In this document: positions 37,629-47,281 of the stretch, piece after piece | Position numbering within the stretch: the stretch's first letter is position 1 | Layout of the letters: the number at the start of each line of letters is the position of its first letter | Assembly: GCF_011927635.1 (NCBI RefSeq) | Contig: NZ_JAATJB010000004.1 | Coordinates: 62,001 to 126,000 of the forward strand | Direction: 5' to 3' | Length of the DNA stretch: 64,000 bases | Source: Sphingomonas trueperi | GTDB lineage: Bacteria > Pseudomonadota > Alphaproteobacteria > Sphingomonadales > Sphingomonadaceae | Made by a program: the position numbers and the translations under genes | Notes under the pieces: model-generated | Database searches by the model: none | What the model was told of the DNA's origin: nothing | The model's input: the letters and a program-made list of their open reading frames with translations, nothing else

Positions 37629-39023
37629 ATGCAAACCGACGGCCTTCCCATGCCCCGTCGCCTCACCGCCATCGCCGCCGTGTCGTTCGGCACGGCGCTG
37701 GTGGTGATCGACGGCGCCATCGCCACCGTGGCGCTCCCCACCATCGCGCAGGACCTGCACGTCGACTCTTCGTCCGCCGTGGCCGTCGTGACGGTGTATC
37801 AGCTGGTGCTGGTCATGCTGCTCCTGCCCTTTTCCGGACTCGGCAACCGGGTGGGCCTCAAGCGGCTGTACCAATGGGGCCAGATCGTCTTCACGGTCGC
37901 GACCATCCTCTGCTTCTTCGCCAAGAGCCTGCCCTTCCTGCTGATCGTCCGCGCCGCGCAGGCGGCGGGTGCGGCGGCGGCGCTCAGCGTCTCCTCGGCG
38001 CTGGTGCGCCAGATCTACCCCGCCAAGCAGCTCGGGCGCGGGCTGGGCGTCAACTCGGTGGTCGTCTCGGTCTCGGCGGCGATCGCGCCGACGCTGGGCG
38101 GCCTCGTGCTCGCGATCGGACCCTGGCCCTGGGTGTTCGCGTCCGCGGTCCCCTTCGCGGTTGCGAGCCTGTTGCTCGGTCGCTCGCTGCCCGACATTCC
38201 GCGCTCCAAGGCGCCGTTCGACGTGCTCGGCGCCGTGCTCTGCGCGACGATGTTCGGGCTGGTGATCGGCGGCGCGGAAAGTGGCGTCCATGGCGACAGC
38301 CCGGTCGTCTCCGCTGCGGTCGTACTGGCTGGCATCGCGATCGGCGTGATCTTCGTCCGCCGCGAGCAGGGCGAGGCCGAACCGATCCTGCCGGTGGACC
38401 TGCTCGCCCGCCCGGTTCTCGCGCTCTCGACGATGGGCGCATTCACCGCCTTCATCGCGACGATGACGCTGCTGCTCTCGCTCCCCTTCCGGCTCCAGCA
38501 CGGCTATGGCTTCGCCCCGTCCGAGGTCGGCGCGGCGATTGCACCCTGGCCGCTGACCACCATGTTCGTCGCGCCGCTCGCCGGCACGCTGTCCGACAAA
38601 TATCCGGCCGGCGCGCTGGGCGGGATCGGCATGGGCATCGCCATCGCCGGGCTGGTCGCCCTCGCCTTCCTGCCGCACGACCCGAGCTATTTCGACATTG
38701 CCTGGAGGATGTCGCTGACCGGTGCAGGGTTCGGCATGTTCCTTTCGCCCAATGCGCGGCTGATCATCGGCTCGGCCCCGGTCGAGCGCGCGGCGGCGGC
38801 GGGCGGGCTGATCTCGACGACGCGGATGGTCGGCCAGACCACCGGCGCGACGCTGGTCGCGGCCCTGCTGGCGATGGGCGTTGGCGCCGGCACGACGCCT
38901 GCGCTGGTCGCGGCGGGCCTGGCGCTGATTGCCGGGATCTGCAGCCTCGCCCGCCTGCGCCCCTCGGTCCGCAACCCGGCCAAGGTCGAGGCGGACCAGG
39001 CCCAGCCCGCGCAGATGGGGTAA
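37629..39023 (+). CDS. DHA2-type MFS drug/metabolite exporter
   Basis: 464 residues with about 14 hydrophobic segments. The DHA2 signature is at the start (VVIDGAIATVALPTIAQDL, helix 1) and GLGNRVGLKRLYQ between helices 2 and 3. It is predicted to export small molecules with proton exchange; its substrate is unknown. No membrane-fusion or outer-membrane partner is adjacent. An ATG 21 bases further in is an alternative start. The upstream gap (37529-37628) serves both this gene and the 25-residue peptide. Confidence 0.85.
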   Translation: MQTDGLPMPRRLTAIAAVSFGTALVVIDGAIATVALPTIAQDLHVDSSSAVAVVTVYQLVLVMLLLPFSGLGNRVGLKRLYQWGQIVFTVATILCFFAKSLPFLLIVRAAQAAGAAAALSVSSALVRQIYPAKQLGRGLGVNSVVVSVSAAIAPTLGGLVLAIGPWPWVFASAVPFAVASLLLGRSLPDIPRSKAPFDVLGAVLCATMFGLVIGGAESGVHGDSPVVSAAVVLAGIAIGVIFVRREQGEAEPILPVDLLARPVLALSTMGAFTAFIATMTLLLSLPFRLQHGYGFAPSEVGAAIAPWPLTTMFVAPLAGTLSDKYPAGALGGIGMGIAIAGLVALAFLPHDPSYFDIAWRMSLTGAGFGMFLSPNARLIIGSAPVERAAAAGGLISTTRMVGQTTGATLVAALLAMGVGAGTTPALVAAGLALIAGICSLARLRPSVRNPAKVEADQAQPAQMG

Positions 39024-39087
39024 AGCTTTAGCCGCTCAAACCACGGAAGCATTGCGCAGGGCAGGGCACCGCGCCAAGAGCGAGACC

Positions 39088-40410
39088 ATGTCACCGCATC
39101 CGTTCGCCATCGGCAATTTCCGCGCCTATTTCGTCGCCCGCCTCGCCGCCACTCTGGGGCAGATGGCGATGGTGATCGTGATCGGCTGGCAGGTCTACGA
39201 CATCGCCCGCCGGACGATGAGCATCAAGGAAGCCGCCTTCCAGCTCGGCATGATCGGCGTCGCGCAGTTCCTGCCGCTGCTGTTCCTGTCGCTGTTCGCG
39301 GGGTGGGTGGCGGACCGGATCGACCGGCGCTGGATCGCGCGCGCGGCGGTAGCGCTGGAGGCGTTCTGCGCGCTGGCACTCGCCTGGCTGACCTGGCAGC
39401 AGACGATCACCCTGCCCGCCTTGTTCAGCATTGCCGCGCTGCTCGGCGTCGCCCGCGCTTTCGCAAGCCCGGCGCTGGGAGCGCTCGCCCCGAACCTGGT
39501 ACCCAAGTCCGTGCTGCCGACCGCGATCGCGCTCAGCTCGCTCGCCTGGCAGAGCGGCACCGTGATCGGCCCGGCGATGGGCGGGTACCTTTACGCCGCC
39601 GCCTCCTGGCTCGCCTATGCCGTGTCGGGCGGGTTGTTCCTCGTCTCGCTGCTGATGCTGTTCCTGATCGGACCGGTGCCGGTCGCCAATCGCAAGTTCA
39701 CCGGCAGCCCCTGGTCGCAGATGGTCGACGGCCTCCATTATGTCCGCCGCAACCGGCTGGTGCTCGGCGCCATCTCGCTCGACCTGTTCGCGGTGCTGCT
39801 CGGCGGCGCGACGGCGATGCTGCCGGTCTATGCGCGCGATATCCTGCAGGTCGGGTCCGAGGGGCTCGGGCACCTTCGCGCGGCCCCCGCGTTGGGTGCG
39901 GTGGTGACGGCCCTGTTCTTCTCGTGGCGCCCGCTCAAGACCAATGTGGGCGTGAAGATGCTGGTCGCGGTCGCCTTGTTCGGCCTGGCGACGGTGGTGT
40001 TCGGCGCCGCCGCACCGCTGCTGGTTCCGGTGCTCGGTCCCAAGGCGGTCGGCACCGACCTTTCGCCCGCGGTGCTGATCTCGCTGGCGGCGCTGTTCGT
40101 GCTGGGCGCGGCCGACATGGTCTCGGTGTATGTCCGCCAGTCGCTGATCCAGCTCTACACGCCGGACGAGATGCGCGGCCGGGTCGGCGCAGTCTCCACG
40201 CTGTTCATTTCCGGCTCGAACGAGCTGGGCGAAGCCGAAAGCGGCTTCCTCGCCGCGCTGATCGGGCCGGTCGCCGCGGTGATCGGCGGCGGCGTCGGCG
40301 CGATCCTTGTCACGGTCCTGTGGTCGAAGCTATTCCCTGAGCTCAAGCGGGCTCGAACCTTCGATCCTCCGGCCACCCTCGAAGTTCCTCCCAAGGAGAT
40401 GACGACATGA
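39088..40410 (+). CDS. EntS-like MFS exporter
   Basis: 440 residues, 12 helices, of the EntS/MFS_3 group: [21 protein letters not shown] at the N-terminus, [16 protein letters not shown], and [22 protein letters not shown] in the middle. EntS exports enterobactin; relatives export various siderophores and amino-acid derivatives. Its last bases overlap the cysK ATG (ATGA), so cysteine synthase is translated from the same message. No siderophore genes are near, so an export role linked to cysteine or O-acetylserine is possible but unproven. Confidence 0.83.
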   Translation: MSPHPFAIGNFRAYFVARLAATLGQMAMVIVIGWQVYDIARRTMSIKEAAFQLGMIGVAQFLPLLFLSLFAGWVADRIDRRWIARAAVALEAFCALALAWLTWQQTITLPALFSIAALLGVARAFASPALGALAPNLVPKSVLPTAIALSSLAWQSGTVIGPAMGGYLYAAASWLAYAVSGGLFLVSLLMLFLIGPVPVANRKFTGSPWSQMVDGLHYVRRNRLVLGAISLDLFAVLLGGATAMLPVYARDILQVGSEGLGHLRAAPALGAVVTALFFSWRPLKTNVGVKMLVAVALFGLATVVFGAAAPLLVPVLGPKAVGTDLSPAVLISLAALFVLGAADMVSVYVRQSLIQLYTPDEMRGRVGAVSTLFISGSNELGEAESGFLAALIGPVAAVIGGGVGAILVTVLWSKLFPELKRARTFDPPATLEVPPKEMTT

Positions 40411-41327
40411 AGGCCAACACGATCCTCGAGACGATCGGCAACACGCCGCACGTCCGTATCAACAAGCTGTTCCCCGGCGCCGAAGTGTGGATCAAGTCCG
40501 AGCGCGCCAACCCCGGCGGCTCGATCAAGGACCGCATCGCGCTGGCGATGGTCGAGGCGGCCGAGAAGGACGGCAGCCTCCAGCCCGGCGGCACGATCGT
40601 CGAGCCGACCAGCGGCAACACCGGCGTCGGCCTGGCGATGGTCGCGGCAGTGAAGGGATACAAGCTGATCCTGGTGATGCCGGAGAGCATGTCGCTCGAG
40701 CGGCGCCGGCTGATGCTCGCCTATGGCGCGAGCTTCGATCTTACTCCGCGCGAGAAGGGCATGAAGGGCGCGATCGAGCGCGCGCTCGAGATCGTCGAGA
40801 GCACGCCCGGCGCCTGGATGCCGCAGCAGTTCGAAAACGCTGCGAACATCGACGTACATGTGCGTACCACCGCACAGGAAATCCTGAACGACTTCCGCGA
40901 CACGCCGATCGACGTGATCATCACCGGCGTCGGCACCGGCGGCCATATCACCGGCGTGGCGGAAGCGCTGAAGAAGGAATGGCCGAACCTGAAGGTGTTC
41001 GCGGTGGAGCCGGAACTGTCGCCGGTGATCTCGGGCGGCCAGCCGGGTCCGCACCCGATCCAGGGCATCGGCGCGGGCTTCGTGCCGAAGAACCTGCACA
41101 CGGACGCGATCGACGGGGTGATCAAGGTCGATGCCGCCCTCGCCAAGGACATGGCGCGCCGCTCTGCCGCCGAAGAGGGCATGCTGGTCGGCATCTCCTC
41201 GGGCGGCACGCTCGCGGCGATCCTGCAGAAGCTGCCCGACCTGCCCGACGGCGTCCGCGTCCTCGGCTTCAACTACGACACCGGCGAGCGCTATCTGAGC
41301 GTGCCGGACTTCCTGCCCGAGAGCTGA
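40407..41327 (+). CDS. cysK: Cysteine synthase A (O-acetylserine sulfhydrylase)
   Basis: PLP enzyme making cysteine from O-acetylserine and sulfide. 306 residues. The PLP lysine is in [12 protein letters not shown] near residue 40, [11 protein letters not shown] binds substrate, [13 protein letters not shown] binds PLP phosphate and [10 protein letters not shown] closes the C-terminus. It is translationally coupled to the upstream EntS-like exporter. The gene is followed by a 96-bp palindromic repeat. Confidence 0.95.
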   Translation: MKANTILETIGNTPHVRINKLFPGAEVWIKSERANPGGSIKDRIALAMVEAAEKDGSLQPGGTIVEPTSGNTGVGLAMVAAVKGYKLILVMPESMSLERRRLMLAYGASFDLTPREKGMKGAIERALEIVESTPGAWMPQQFENAANIDVHVRTTAQEILNDFRDTPIDVIITGVGTGGHITGVAEALKKEWPNLKVFAVEPELSPVISGGQPGPHPIQGIGAGFVPKNLHTDAIDGVIKVDAALAKDMARRSAAEEGMLVGISSGGTLAAILQKLPDLPDGVRVLGFNYDTGERYLSVPDFLPES

Positions 41328-41356
41328 TCGGAGGTCGAGGGCGCGGCCCCTCCACC

Positions 41357-41452
41357 CGTCATCCCGGCGAAAGCCGGGATTCATTTGCCACTCGGTTGCA
41401 GCAAGAGCCGTAACGCTCAGGGCAATGGATCCCGGCTTTCGCCGGGATGACA
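41357..41452. repeat. REPIN-like palindromic element, copy 2
   Basis: A 96-bp element with inverted arms (CGTCATCCCGGCGAAAGCCG at the left, GCTTTCGCCGGGATGACA at the right). The right 40 bases are close to those of copy 1 at 4005. It lies between the convergent cysK and OmpA-like genes. Confidence 0.85.
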
Positions 41453-41464
41453 GCGCGTTGTTTT

Positions 41465-42097
41465 CTATTGCGACTTGGAATCGACGATCGAGTCCTCGAC
41501 CGCTCCGTTGTCCGGAACGGCTGCCGCCGGCTCCGTACCTGCGGGAAGCGCCACATGGACTTCGACCCGCCGGTTCTTGGCCCGCGCCTCGGGATCATCG
41601 CTGCCGTCCGCCTTGGCATTCGGTACCAGCGCGCGGGTCTCGCCGAACGCGATCACGGTCATTCTGCCGGCCGGCACGCCCTTCGTCAGCAGATAGTCAC
41701 GGACAGCCTCGGCCCGCTTGCGCGAGGCGACGAGGTTGTCGCGATCGTTGCCGCGCGTGTCGGTATGGCCGCTGATGGTGATCGCTCCACCGGCTGCCAT
41801 GGTCGCGTTGGCGAGCATCTCGTCGAGGAGCTTCCTGCCGGCATCGTCCAGCTTGAGGCCAGAGGCGCCGAACGGCACCACGAGATCTACGGGCTTGAGC
41901 TCCGGCTTCTCCGGCTCGTCCGGCACCACTTCCGGCCGCAGGATCGACTTGGGAGCCTCGGCCGCACTGTTGTTCGCGAGCCCGTCGTCCTCGGCGAGGA
42001 TGCTCCGGTTCTCAGCCGCCGCATTGTCGCGCGCGGGCTCCCGCACATTGCAGCCCGCCAGTACCACCATGAGCGCCAGCATCGCCCATCTGCTCAT
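41465..42097 (-). CDS. OmpA-type peptidoglycan-binding lipoprotein
   Basis: 210 residues. A lipoprotein signal with lipobox LAGC near residue 13-16 is followed by an acidic linker and an OmpA C-terminal domain: GHTDTRGNDRDNLVASRKRA and NRRVEVHVAL hold the residues that bind diaminopimelate. It probably links an inner or outer membrane leaflet to peptidoglycan. Its ATG overlaps the stop of the antiporter gene by four bases, so the two are made together. Confidence 0.87.
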   Translation of the reverse strand: MSRWAMLALMVVLAGCNVREPARDNAAAENRSILAEDDGLANNSAAEAPKSILRPEVVPDEPEKPELKPVDLVVPFGASGLKLDDAGRKLLDEMLANATMAAGGAITISGHTDTRGNDRDNLVASRKRAEAVRDYLLTKGVPAGRMTVIAFGETRALVPNAKADGSDDPEARAKNRRVEVHVALPAGTEPAAAVPDNGAVEDSIVDSKSQ

Positions 42098-43911
42098 GCA
42101 ACCTCCTCCTGCAGTCGTCGCGCCGCCGGCACGGGGGGCACGTACGAGATGATCGTGTCGCCGGGCTGCGGCGTCGGCCGGCTGGCGTGCGAGAAGAAGC
42201 GGAGCAGCCCGCCCTTGCGCACCAGCAGCAGCATGTCCGCCGCGTCGGGCAGGTCGGCCTTGGCGGCGTCGAAGTCGAACTGTTCGGTCAGCCGGGTCTT
42301 GCGGAAGGTCCAGCCGCCCTGCTCGCGCTCGACGATCTCGTCGACGCCGTGCCCGCTGGTGAACAGCGCGCGGCCGCGCAGCGACTCCGGCAACGCCCGC
42401 GCATCCTCGTCATCGCCGCCGCTGCCGAGCTGGTAGACATTGTCGCGCCCCATCTCATGGGCGAATTCGTTGCAGACCAGCGCGTTATACGCCTCGTTGT
42501 CGCTCGTCGCGGCGAGCACCTGGAATTGCGACATGTCCAGCCGGTCCTCGGTCGCCTCGGCGAGGATCTCGCCATGATAGGTGGCGATGCCCGCCGAGCG
42601 CGCAGGCCGCAGCCGCTGCCAGCTGGTGTCGCAGATCGTCACCGGCACCTCGAGCTGGCGGAGCTGGTCGGCGAGCGCCAGGCTCCACGGCGTGCCGCCG
42701 ACGATCAGCAGCCCGCGCTCGGTGGCGCCGGTCACCTTGAGCAGCCGCGCGACGGGGCCGATCGAGAAGCCGTGCGCGAGGATCGTCGCCACCACCACGG
42801 CAAAGGACAGCGTCACCAGGATCGATCCGTCGCTGTACCCCAATTTGTCCAGCCGCAGCGCGAACAGCCCGGAGATCGCCACCGCCACGATACCGCGCGG
42901 TGCGATCCAGGCGACCAGCAGCCGCTCGTTCCACGGCACCTTGGTGAAGGCGAGGCTCAGCAGCACCGTGATCGGCCGCACCAGGAACAGCAGCGCGGCG
43001 AGGAAGGCGAGGAAGCGCCACTCGAAGTGCCGCAGCACCTCGAAATCGAGCGAGGCGGAGAGCAGCACGAACACCCCCGAGATCAGGAGGACGGTGACGT
43101 TCTCCTTGAACGGGTGGATGTCGCGCAGCGAGTCCAGCCGCATGTTGGCGAGCGCCACGCCCATCACCGTGACGGTGATCAGCCCGGTTTCCTGCTGGAT
43201 CAGGTTCGAGCCGACGAACACGCCGATGACGGCGACGAGCAGCACCGGCGCCTTGAGATATTCGGGCACATGCCCGCGCTGGAACGCCCAGCCGATCGCC
43301 TTGGCGACGACATAACCGATCAGCCCCGCGACCAGGCTCGCCGCGAGCAGCGACCCCAACACGCTGAGCAGCGTACCGCCATCCCCGGCGCGGCGGAGAT
43401 ATTCATAGGTCACCAGTCCGCACAGCGCGCCGATCGGGTCGTTGACGATCGCTTCCCATTTCAGGATCGCGCGCGGGCGCTGCGCGACATTGCTCTGGCG
43501 GAGCAGCGGCAGCACCACCGTAGGCCCGGTTACGACGAGGATGCCGGCGAACAGCGTGGCCACAGGCCATACCAGCCCAGCGGCATAATAAAGCGCCAGC
43601 GCCCCCAGCCCCCAGCCGATCGGCACGCCGAGCAGCACCAGTCGCGTCACCGCGCCGTCGGTGCGCCGCAGCTCGCGGAAATTGAGGCTCAGCCCGCCCT
43701 CGAACAGGATCAGCGCGACGGCGATCGACACGATCGGTTCGAGCAGCTCGCCGAATACTGCGTGCGGCTCGATCGCGCCCGCCACCGGCCCGGCGAGTAC
43801 GCCGGCAACCAGCATCAGTGCGATCGCCGGCCAGCCGGTGCGCCAGGCAATCCACTGCGCACCGATGCCGAGCGCACCGATCAGCGCGATGACGAGCGCG
43901 GGTTGATGCAT
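42094..43911 (-). CDS. Monovalent cation:proton antiporter with RCK/TrkA-N domain
   Basis: 605 residues: about 12 membrane helices of the CPA1-like fold (TGPTVVLPLLRQSNV and ALCGLVTYEYL segments in the transport core), then a TrkA-N type nucleotide-binding domain (GLLIVGGTPWSLALADQL, GEILAEATEDRLDM) and a small TrkA-C-like end. Ion choice (Na+ or K+) is not decidable. The RCK part suggests control by NAD(H) or a nucleotide. The start is the ATG at 43911, next to a divergent hydrolase gene. Confidence 0.87.
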   Translation of the reverse strand: MHQPALVIALIGALGIGAQWIAWRTGWPAIALMLVAGVLAGPVAGAIEPHAVFGELLEPIVSIAVALILFEGGLSLNFRELRRTDGAVTRLVLLGVPIGWGLGALALYYAAGLVWPVATLFAGILVVTGPTVVLPLLRQSNVAQRPRAILKWEAIVNDPIGALCGLVTYEYLRRAGDGGTLLSVLGSLLAASLVAGLIGYVVAKAIGWAFQRGHVPEYLKAPVLLVAVIGVFVGSNLIQQETGLITVTVMGVALANMRLDSLRDIHPFKENVTVLLISGVFVLLSASLDFEVLRHFEWRFLAFLAALLFLVRPITVLLSLAFTKVPWNERLLVAWIAPRGIVAVAISGLFALRLDKLGYSDGSILVTLSFAVVVATILAHGFSIGPVARLLKVTGATERGLLIVGGTPWSLALADQLRQLEVPVTICDTSWQRLRPARSAGIATYHGEILAEATEDRLDMSQFQVLAATSDNEAYNALVCNEFAHEMGRDNVYQLGSGGDDEDARALPESLRGRALFTSGHGVDEIVEREQGGWTFRKTRLTEQFDFDAAKADLPDAADMLLLVRKGGLLRFFSHASRPTPQPGDTIISYVPPVPAARRLQEEVA

Positions 43912-44010
43912 CGGGAGAACATACCTTCTTTCTTGCGCAAAGTCGTTGCGCGCCCCAACCCAATACGGTTGCACCGCCGTATCGGTTCCGTTTCGCTGGC
44001 GATCGGAACT

Positions 44011-45456
44011 GTGTTGTTCCCAGTTCAGGCGCATTCGGATACAGGCGGCCTCCCTGATTTCGGAACATCGCCCCCGCCTGTGACGCCTGCCCTTCCCACT
44101 GCTTCTCCTCCCTTGTGGCTGCGCCTCGTCCTCGGCATCGTCGCGCTTGCCGCGCTGGTCGTGCCGACGCTGCTGGTGCTCAACGCGCCCAAGGTGTCGC
44201 ACGGCGCCCGTCGCGCGCCGCCGGTAGCACTCCCCAATCGCGTGGTGCCGAAGGAAGAGCTGCCGCCGGTCGAGCCGGTCGCGATCGCCGATCTCGACCC
44301 CGAGGATGCCCGTGCGTTCAACGCATCCATTCCCTTTGCCACCGGCCCCAACCCCGCGGCGCGGCCCTTCCACCTCGTCGGCGCGGCCGACAGCCAAGAG
44401 CGCGCGGTCGACTGCCTCGCCGCCGCCGAGGTCTATGAAGCGGGTGACGATGCGCTGGGCGAGCGCGCGGTGGCGCAGGTGATCCTCAACCGCGTCCGCC
44501 ACCCCGCCTTCCCCAAGACGGTGTGCGGCGTGGTGTTCCAGGGATCGGAGCGCAGCACCGGCTGCCAGTTCACCTTCAGCTGCGACGGCGCGATGCTGCG
44601 CTGGTCGCCGACGCCCGCCGCCTGGGCCCGCGCCCGCGAGATCGCGAAGATGGCGCTCCACGGCACGGTGTTCCGCCCGGTGGGCCATGCCACCCATTAC
44701 CATACCGACTGGGTGGTGCCCTATTGGAGCGCGAGCCTCGACAAGATCGTCGAACTGCACACGCATCTGTTCTTCCGCTGGGCCGGCTGGTGGGGCACGC
44801 CGCCTGCCTTCAACCGCGCCTATGTTGCCGACGAGCCCAAGATCGCACTGCTCGGCCGGCTCTCGCCTGCCCACCAGGGTTTCATCGCCCCGGACGTGAT
44901 CGATCCCGCCAGCCCGATCGGTGACCCCGGTGCAACCGGCCTACTGTTCGATCCGCGCAAGGCGGCAATGTCGCTGCCCGCCAGCGCGATCCCCGCGCCG
45001 ACCCCGGGCGATCCCAACGTGTTCCTCGTGATCCTGCCCGAAGACTTGCTGCCGGACCTGTTTCCCGCCGTCGCGCTCCGCGCCTGCGGCGACCGGCCCT
45101 ATTGCAAGTTCATGGGCTGGGTGGATGCGACAAAGAAGCCGCCGCGCCTGCCGCCCAGCGGCGAACAGGCGGCGGCAATGTCTTTCAGCTATCTGCGCGA
45201 CGAGAAGGTGCGTTACGTGAAAGCGCTGTGGAATTGCGACCAGTTCCGCAAATGGGACGGCACGCAATGCATGCGGCGCCCGCTGCCACTCAAGCCCCAG
45301 CCCCAGCCAACACCCAGCCCAACCGCCACGGCTGTCTCGACGTCCGGCGATGCGGCGCCGCTCGACGGCATCCGCCGCAAGGCCGCGCCCGCACAGAACA
45401 AGGCCGGCGCAGCGGCTCCCGCTACGCCGGCCTCGTCGGTCCCCAGCAGCGATTAG
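44011..45456 (+). CDS. SleB-type cell-wall hydrolase
   Basis: About 481 residues: a Pro-rich N-terminus, one membrane helix (LWLRLVLGIVALAALVVPTL), a linker, and a Hydrolase_2 domain with DCLAAAEVYEAGDDALGERAVAQVILNR-type order (catalytic Glu in AEVYEAG), QGSERSTGCQFTFSCDG and ATHYHTDWV. It should cleave peptidoglycan in the periplasm while anchored in the inner membrane. The C-terminal 70 residues are Pro/Gln-rich. The start is uncertain: an ATG at 43906 is in frame, but the codons between 43906 and 44010 are not typical of the genome, so the GTG at 44011 is preferred. Confidence 0.8.
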   Translation: MLFPVQAHSDTGGLPDFGTSPPPVTPALPTASPPLWLRLVLGIVALAALVVPTLLVLNAPKVSHGARRAPPVALPNRVVPKEELPPVEPVAIADLDPEDARAFNASIPFATGPNPAARPFHLVGAADSQERAVDCLAAAEVYEAGDDALGERAVAQVILNRVRHPAFPKTVCGVVFQGSERSTGCQFTFSCDGAMLRWSPTPAAWARAREIAKMALHGTVFRPVGHATHYHTDWVVPYWSASLDKIVELHTHLFFRWAGWWGTPPAFNRAYVADEPKIALLGRLSPAHQGFIAPDVIDPASPIGDPGATGLLFDPRKAAMSLPASAIPAPTPGDPNVFLVILPEDLLPDLFPAVALRACGDRPYCKFMGWVDATKKPPRLPPSGEQAAAMSFSYLRDEKVRYVKALWNCDQFRKWDGTQCMRRPLPLKPQPQPTPSPTATAVSTSGDAAPLDGIRRKAAPAQNKAGAAAPATPASSVPSSD

Positions 45457-47255
45457 GCTGCCTTGAACATCTCCGGATCGAGCGCCATCACGCTCTCGCT
45501 GCCCGCCTCGATCTTGCGGCGCAGGCCGCTCGCATCGGGGAGGAAGCGCTCGGCATAGAAGCGCGCGGTGACCAGCTTGGCTTCGAGGAAGGCGACGTCC
45601 TCGGCCCCCTGCGCCAGCGCCTCGCTCGCCGCCTTGGCCATGCGCAGCCACATCAGGCCGAGTGCGACCAGGCCGGTCAGCTGCATGTACGGATAGGCGC
45701 CCGCGCCGACTTCGTTCGGGTTCTTGAACCCGTTCTGCGCCAGCCACATCGTCGCCCCTTGGAGATGGCCCAGCGCCTTCTCCAGCGCCTCGGCAAAGCC
45801 CGCGAGCTTCGCGTCGCCCTTGGCCGCGGCGACTTCCTCGCCGACGACGCGGAAGAAGGCCTGCACGGCGCGGCCGCCGTTCAGCGCCAGCTTGCGGCCG
45901 ACCAGGTCCATCGCCTGCACGCCGTTGGTGCCTTCGTAGATCATCGCGATGCGGGCATCGCGGACATACTGCTCCATGCCCCATTCGGCGATATAGCCAT
46001 GGCCGCCATAGACCTGCTGGCAATCGGTCGCGACCTTGTAGCCGATATCGGTGCCGACGCCCTTGATCACCGGGGTCAGCAGCCCGATCAGGTCGCCGGC
46101 GAGCTGGCGCTCTTCCTCGGTGGCGGCGGCATGCTCCATGTCGACCTGGAGCGCGCCCCACAGGCACAGCGCGCGCAGGCCCTCGATCTGCGCCTTGGCC
46201 TCCATCAGCATGCGGCGCACGTCGGGGTGGACGAACAGCGTGTCGGCCTTTTCCGCCGGCTCCTTCGGACCGGTGAGCGCGCGGCCCTGGCGACGGTCGC
46301 CGGCGTACTGGACCGCGTTCTGCATCGCGACTTCGGCGATGCCGAGGCCCTGCAGGCCCACGCCCAGACGCGCCGCGTTCATCATGATGAACATCGCGGC
46401 GAGACCCTTCATCTCCTCGCCGACCAGCCAGCCGGTGGCGCCGTCATAGTTCATCACGCAGGTCGAGTTGGCGTGGATGCCCATCTTGTGCTCGATCGAG
46501 CCGCAGGTCACCGCGTTGCGCGCGCCCAGCGACCCGTCGTCGTTGACCAGGAACTTCGGCACCACGAACAGCGAAATGCCTTTGGTGCTGTCCGGCGCGC
46601 CGGGCGTCTTGGCCAGCACCAGGTGGATGATGTTGCTGGTCAGGTCGTGCTCGCCCGACGAGATGAAGATCTTGGTGCCGGTGATGCTGTAGGAGCCGTC
46701 CGGGTTGGGCTCGGCCTTGGTCTTGATGAGACCGAGATCGGTGCCGCACTGCGGCTCGGTCAGGTTCATCGTGCCGCCCCATTCGCCCGAGACCATCTTG
46801 GGGACGTACTTGGCCTTCTGCTCCTCCGATCCCTTGACCAGCAGCGCGGCGATCGCACCATGGGTGAGGCCGGGATACATGGCGAAGGCCATGTTCGAGG
46901 CGATCATATATTCCTCGAACGCGGTCGCGACGACATGCGGCATCGCCTGGCCACCGAACTCCGCCGGCGCGCTCAGCGTGCCCCAGCCGCTCTCGACGAA
47001 CTGCTGGTACGCTTCCTTGAAGCCTTCGGGCGTGGTCACGCTCCCGTCGGGGTGGCGGGTGCAGCCCTGCTGGTCGCCGCTATGGTTGATCGGGAACAGC
47101 ACCTCGGCGACGAACTTGCCGCCTTCCTCCAGCACCGCATCGACCACGTCGGGGGTCGCCGCCTGGAAGTGCGGCAGGTTGGTGTAGCGATCGAGCCCGA
47201 TGACCCGATCGAGGACGAAGCGCGTGTCGCGCACGGGCGGGGTAAACTGCGGCAT
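45453..47255 (-). CDS. Acyl-CoA dehydrogenase family protein, DmdC-like
   Basis: 600 residues, the long form with extra N- and C-terminal parts seen in DmdC-type and fatty-acyl-CoA dehydrogenases. MNLTEPQCGTDLG and KIFISSGEHDL bind FAD, the catalytic Glu is in IYEGTNGVQAMDLVGRKL, and GGHGYIAEWGMEQYVRDARI precedes it. It probably catalyses the first oxidation step in beta-oxidation of an unknown acyl-CoA. The MerR gene lies 26 bases upstream on the same strand. Its stop codon overlaps that of the convergent hydrolase gene. Confidence 0.92.
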   Translation of the reverse strand: MPQFTPPVRDTRFVLDRVIGLDRYTNLPHFQAATPDVVDAVLEEGGKFVAEVLFPINHSGDQQGCTRHPDGSVTTPEGFKEAYQQFVESGWGTLSAPAEFGGQAMPHVVATAFEEYMIASNMAFAMYPGLTHGAIAALLVKGSEEQKAKYVPKMVSGEWGGTMNLTEPQCGTDLGLIKTKAEPNPDGSYSITGTKIFISSGEHDLTSNIIHLVLAKTPGAPDSTKGISLFVVPKFLVNDDGSLGARNAVTCGSIEHKMGIHANSTCVMNYDGATGWLVGEEMKGLAAMFIMMNAARLGVGLQGLGIAEVAMQNAVQYAGDRRQGRALTGPKEPAEKADTLFVHPDVRRMLMEAKAQIEGLRALCLWGALQVDMEHAAATEEERQLAGDLIGLLTPVIKGVGTDIGYKVATDCQQVYGGHGYIAEWGMEQYVRDARIAMIYEGTNGVQAMDLVGRKLALNGGRAVQAFFRVVGEEVAAAKGDAKLAGFAEALEKALGHLQGATMWLAQNGFKNPNEVGAGAYPYMQLTGLVALGLMWLRMAKAASEALAQGAEDVAFLEAKLVTARFYAERFLPDASGLRRKIEAGSESVMALDPEMFKAA

Positions 47256-47281
47256 TTCAGGTTCCTCAGTGCTCGTTGTTC

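Noticed and set aside
42187..43905. Extended N-terminal frame of the cell-wall hydrolase lying opposite the antiporter gene
   Set aside because: The frame is open but antisense to a conserved transporter; the hydrolase begins near 44011.
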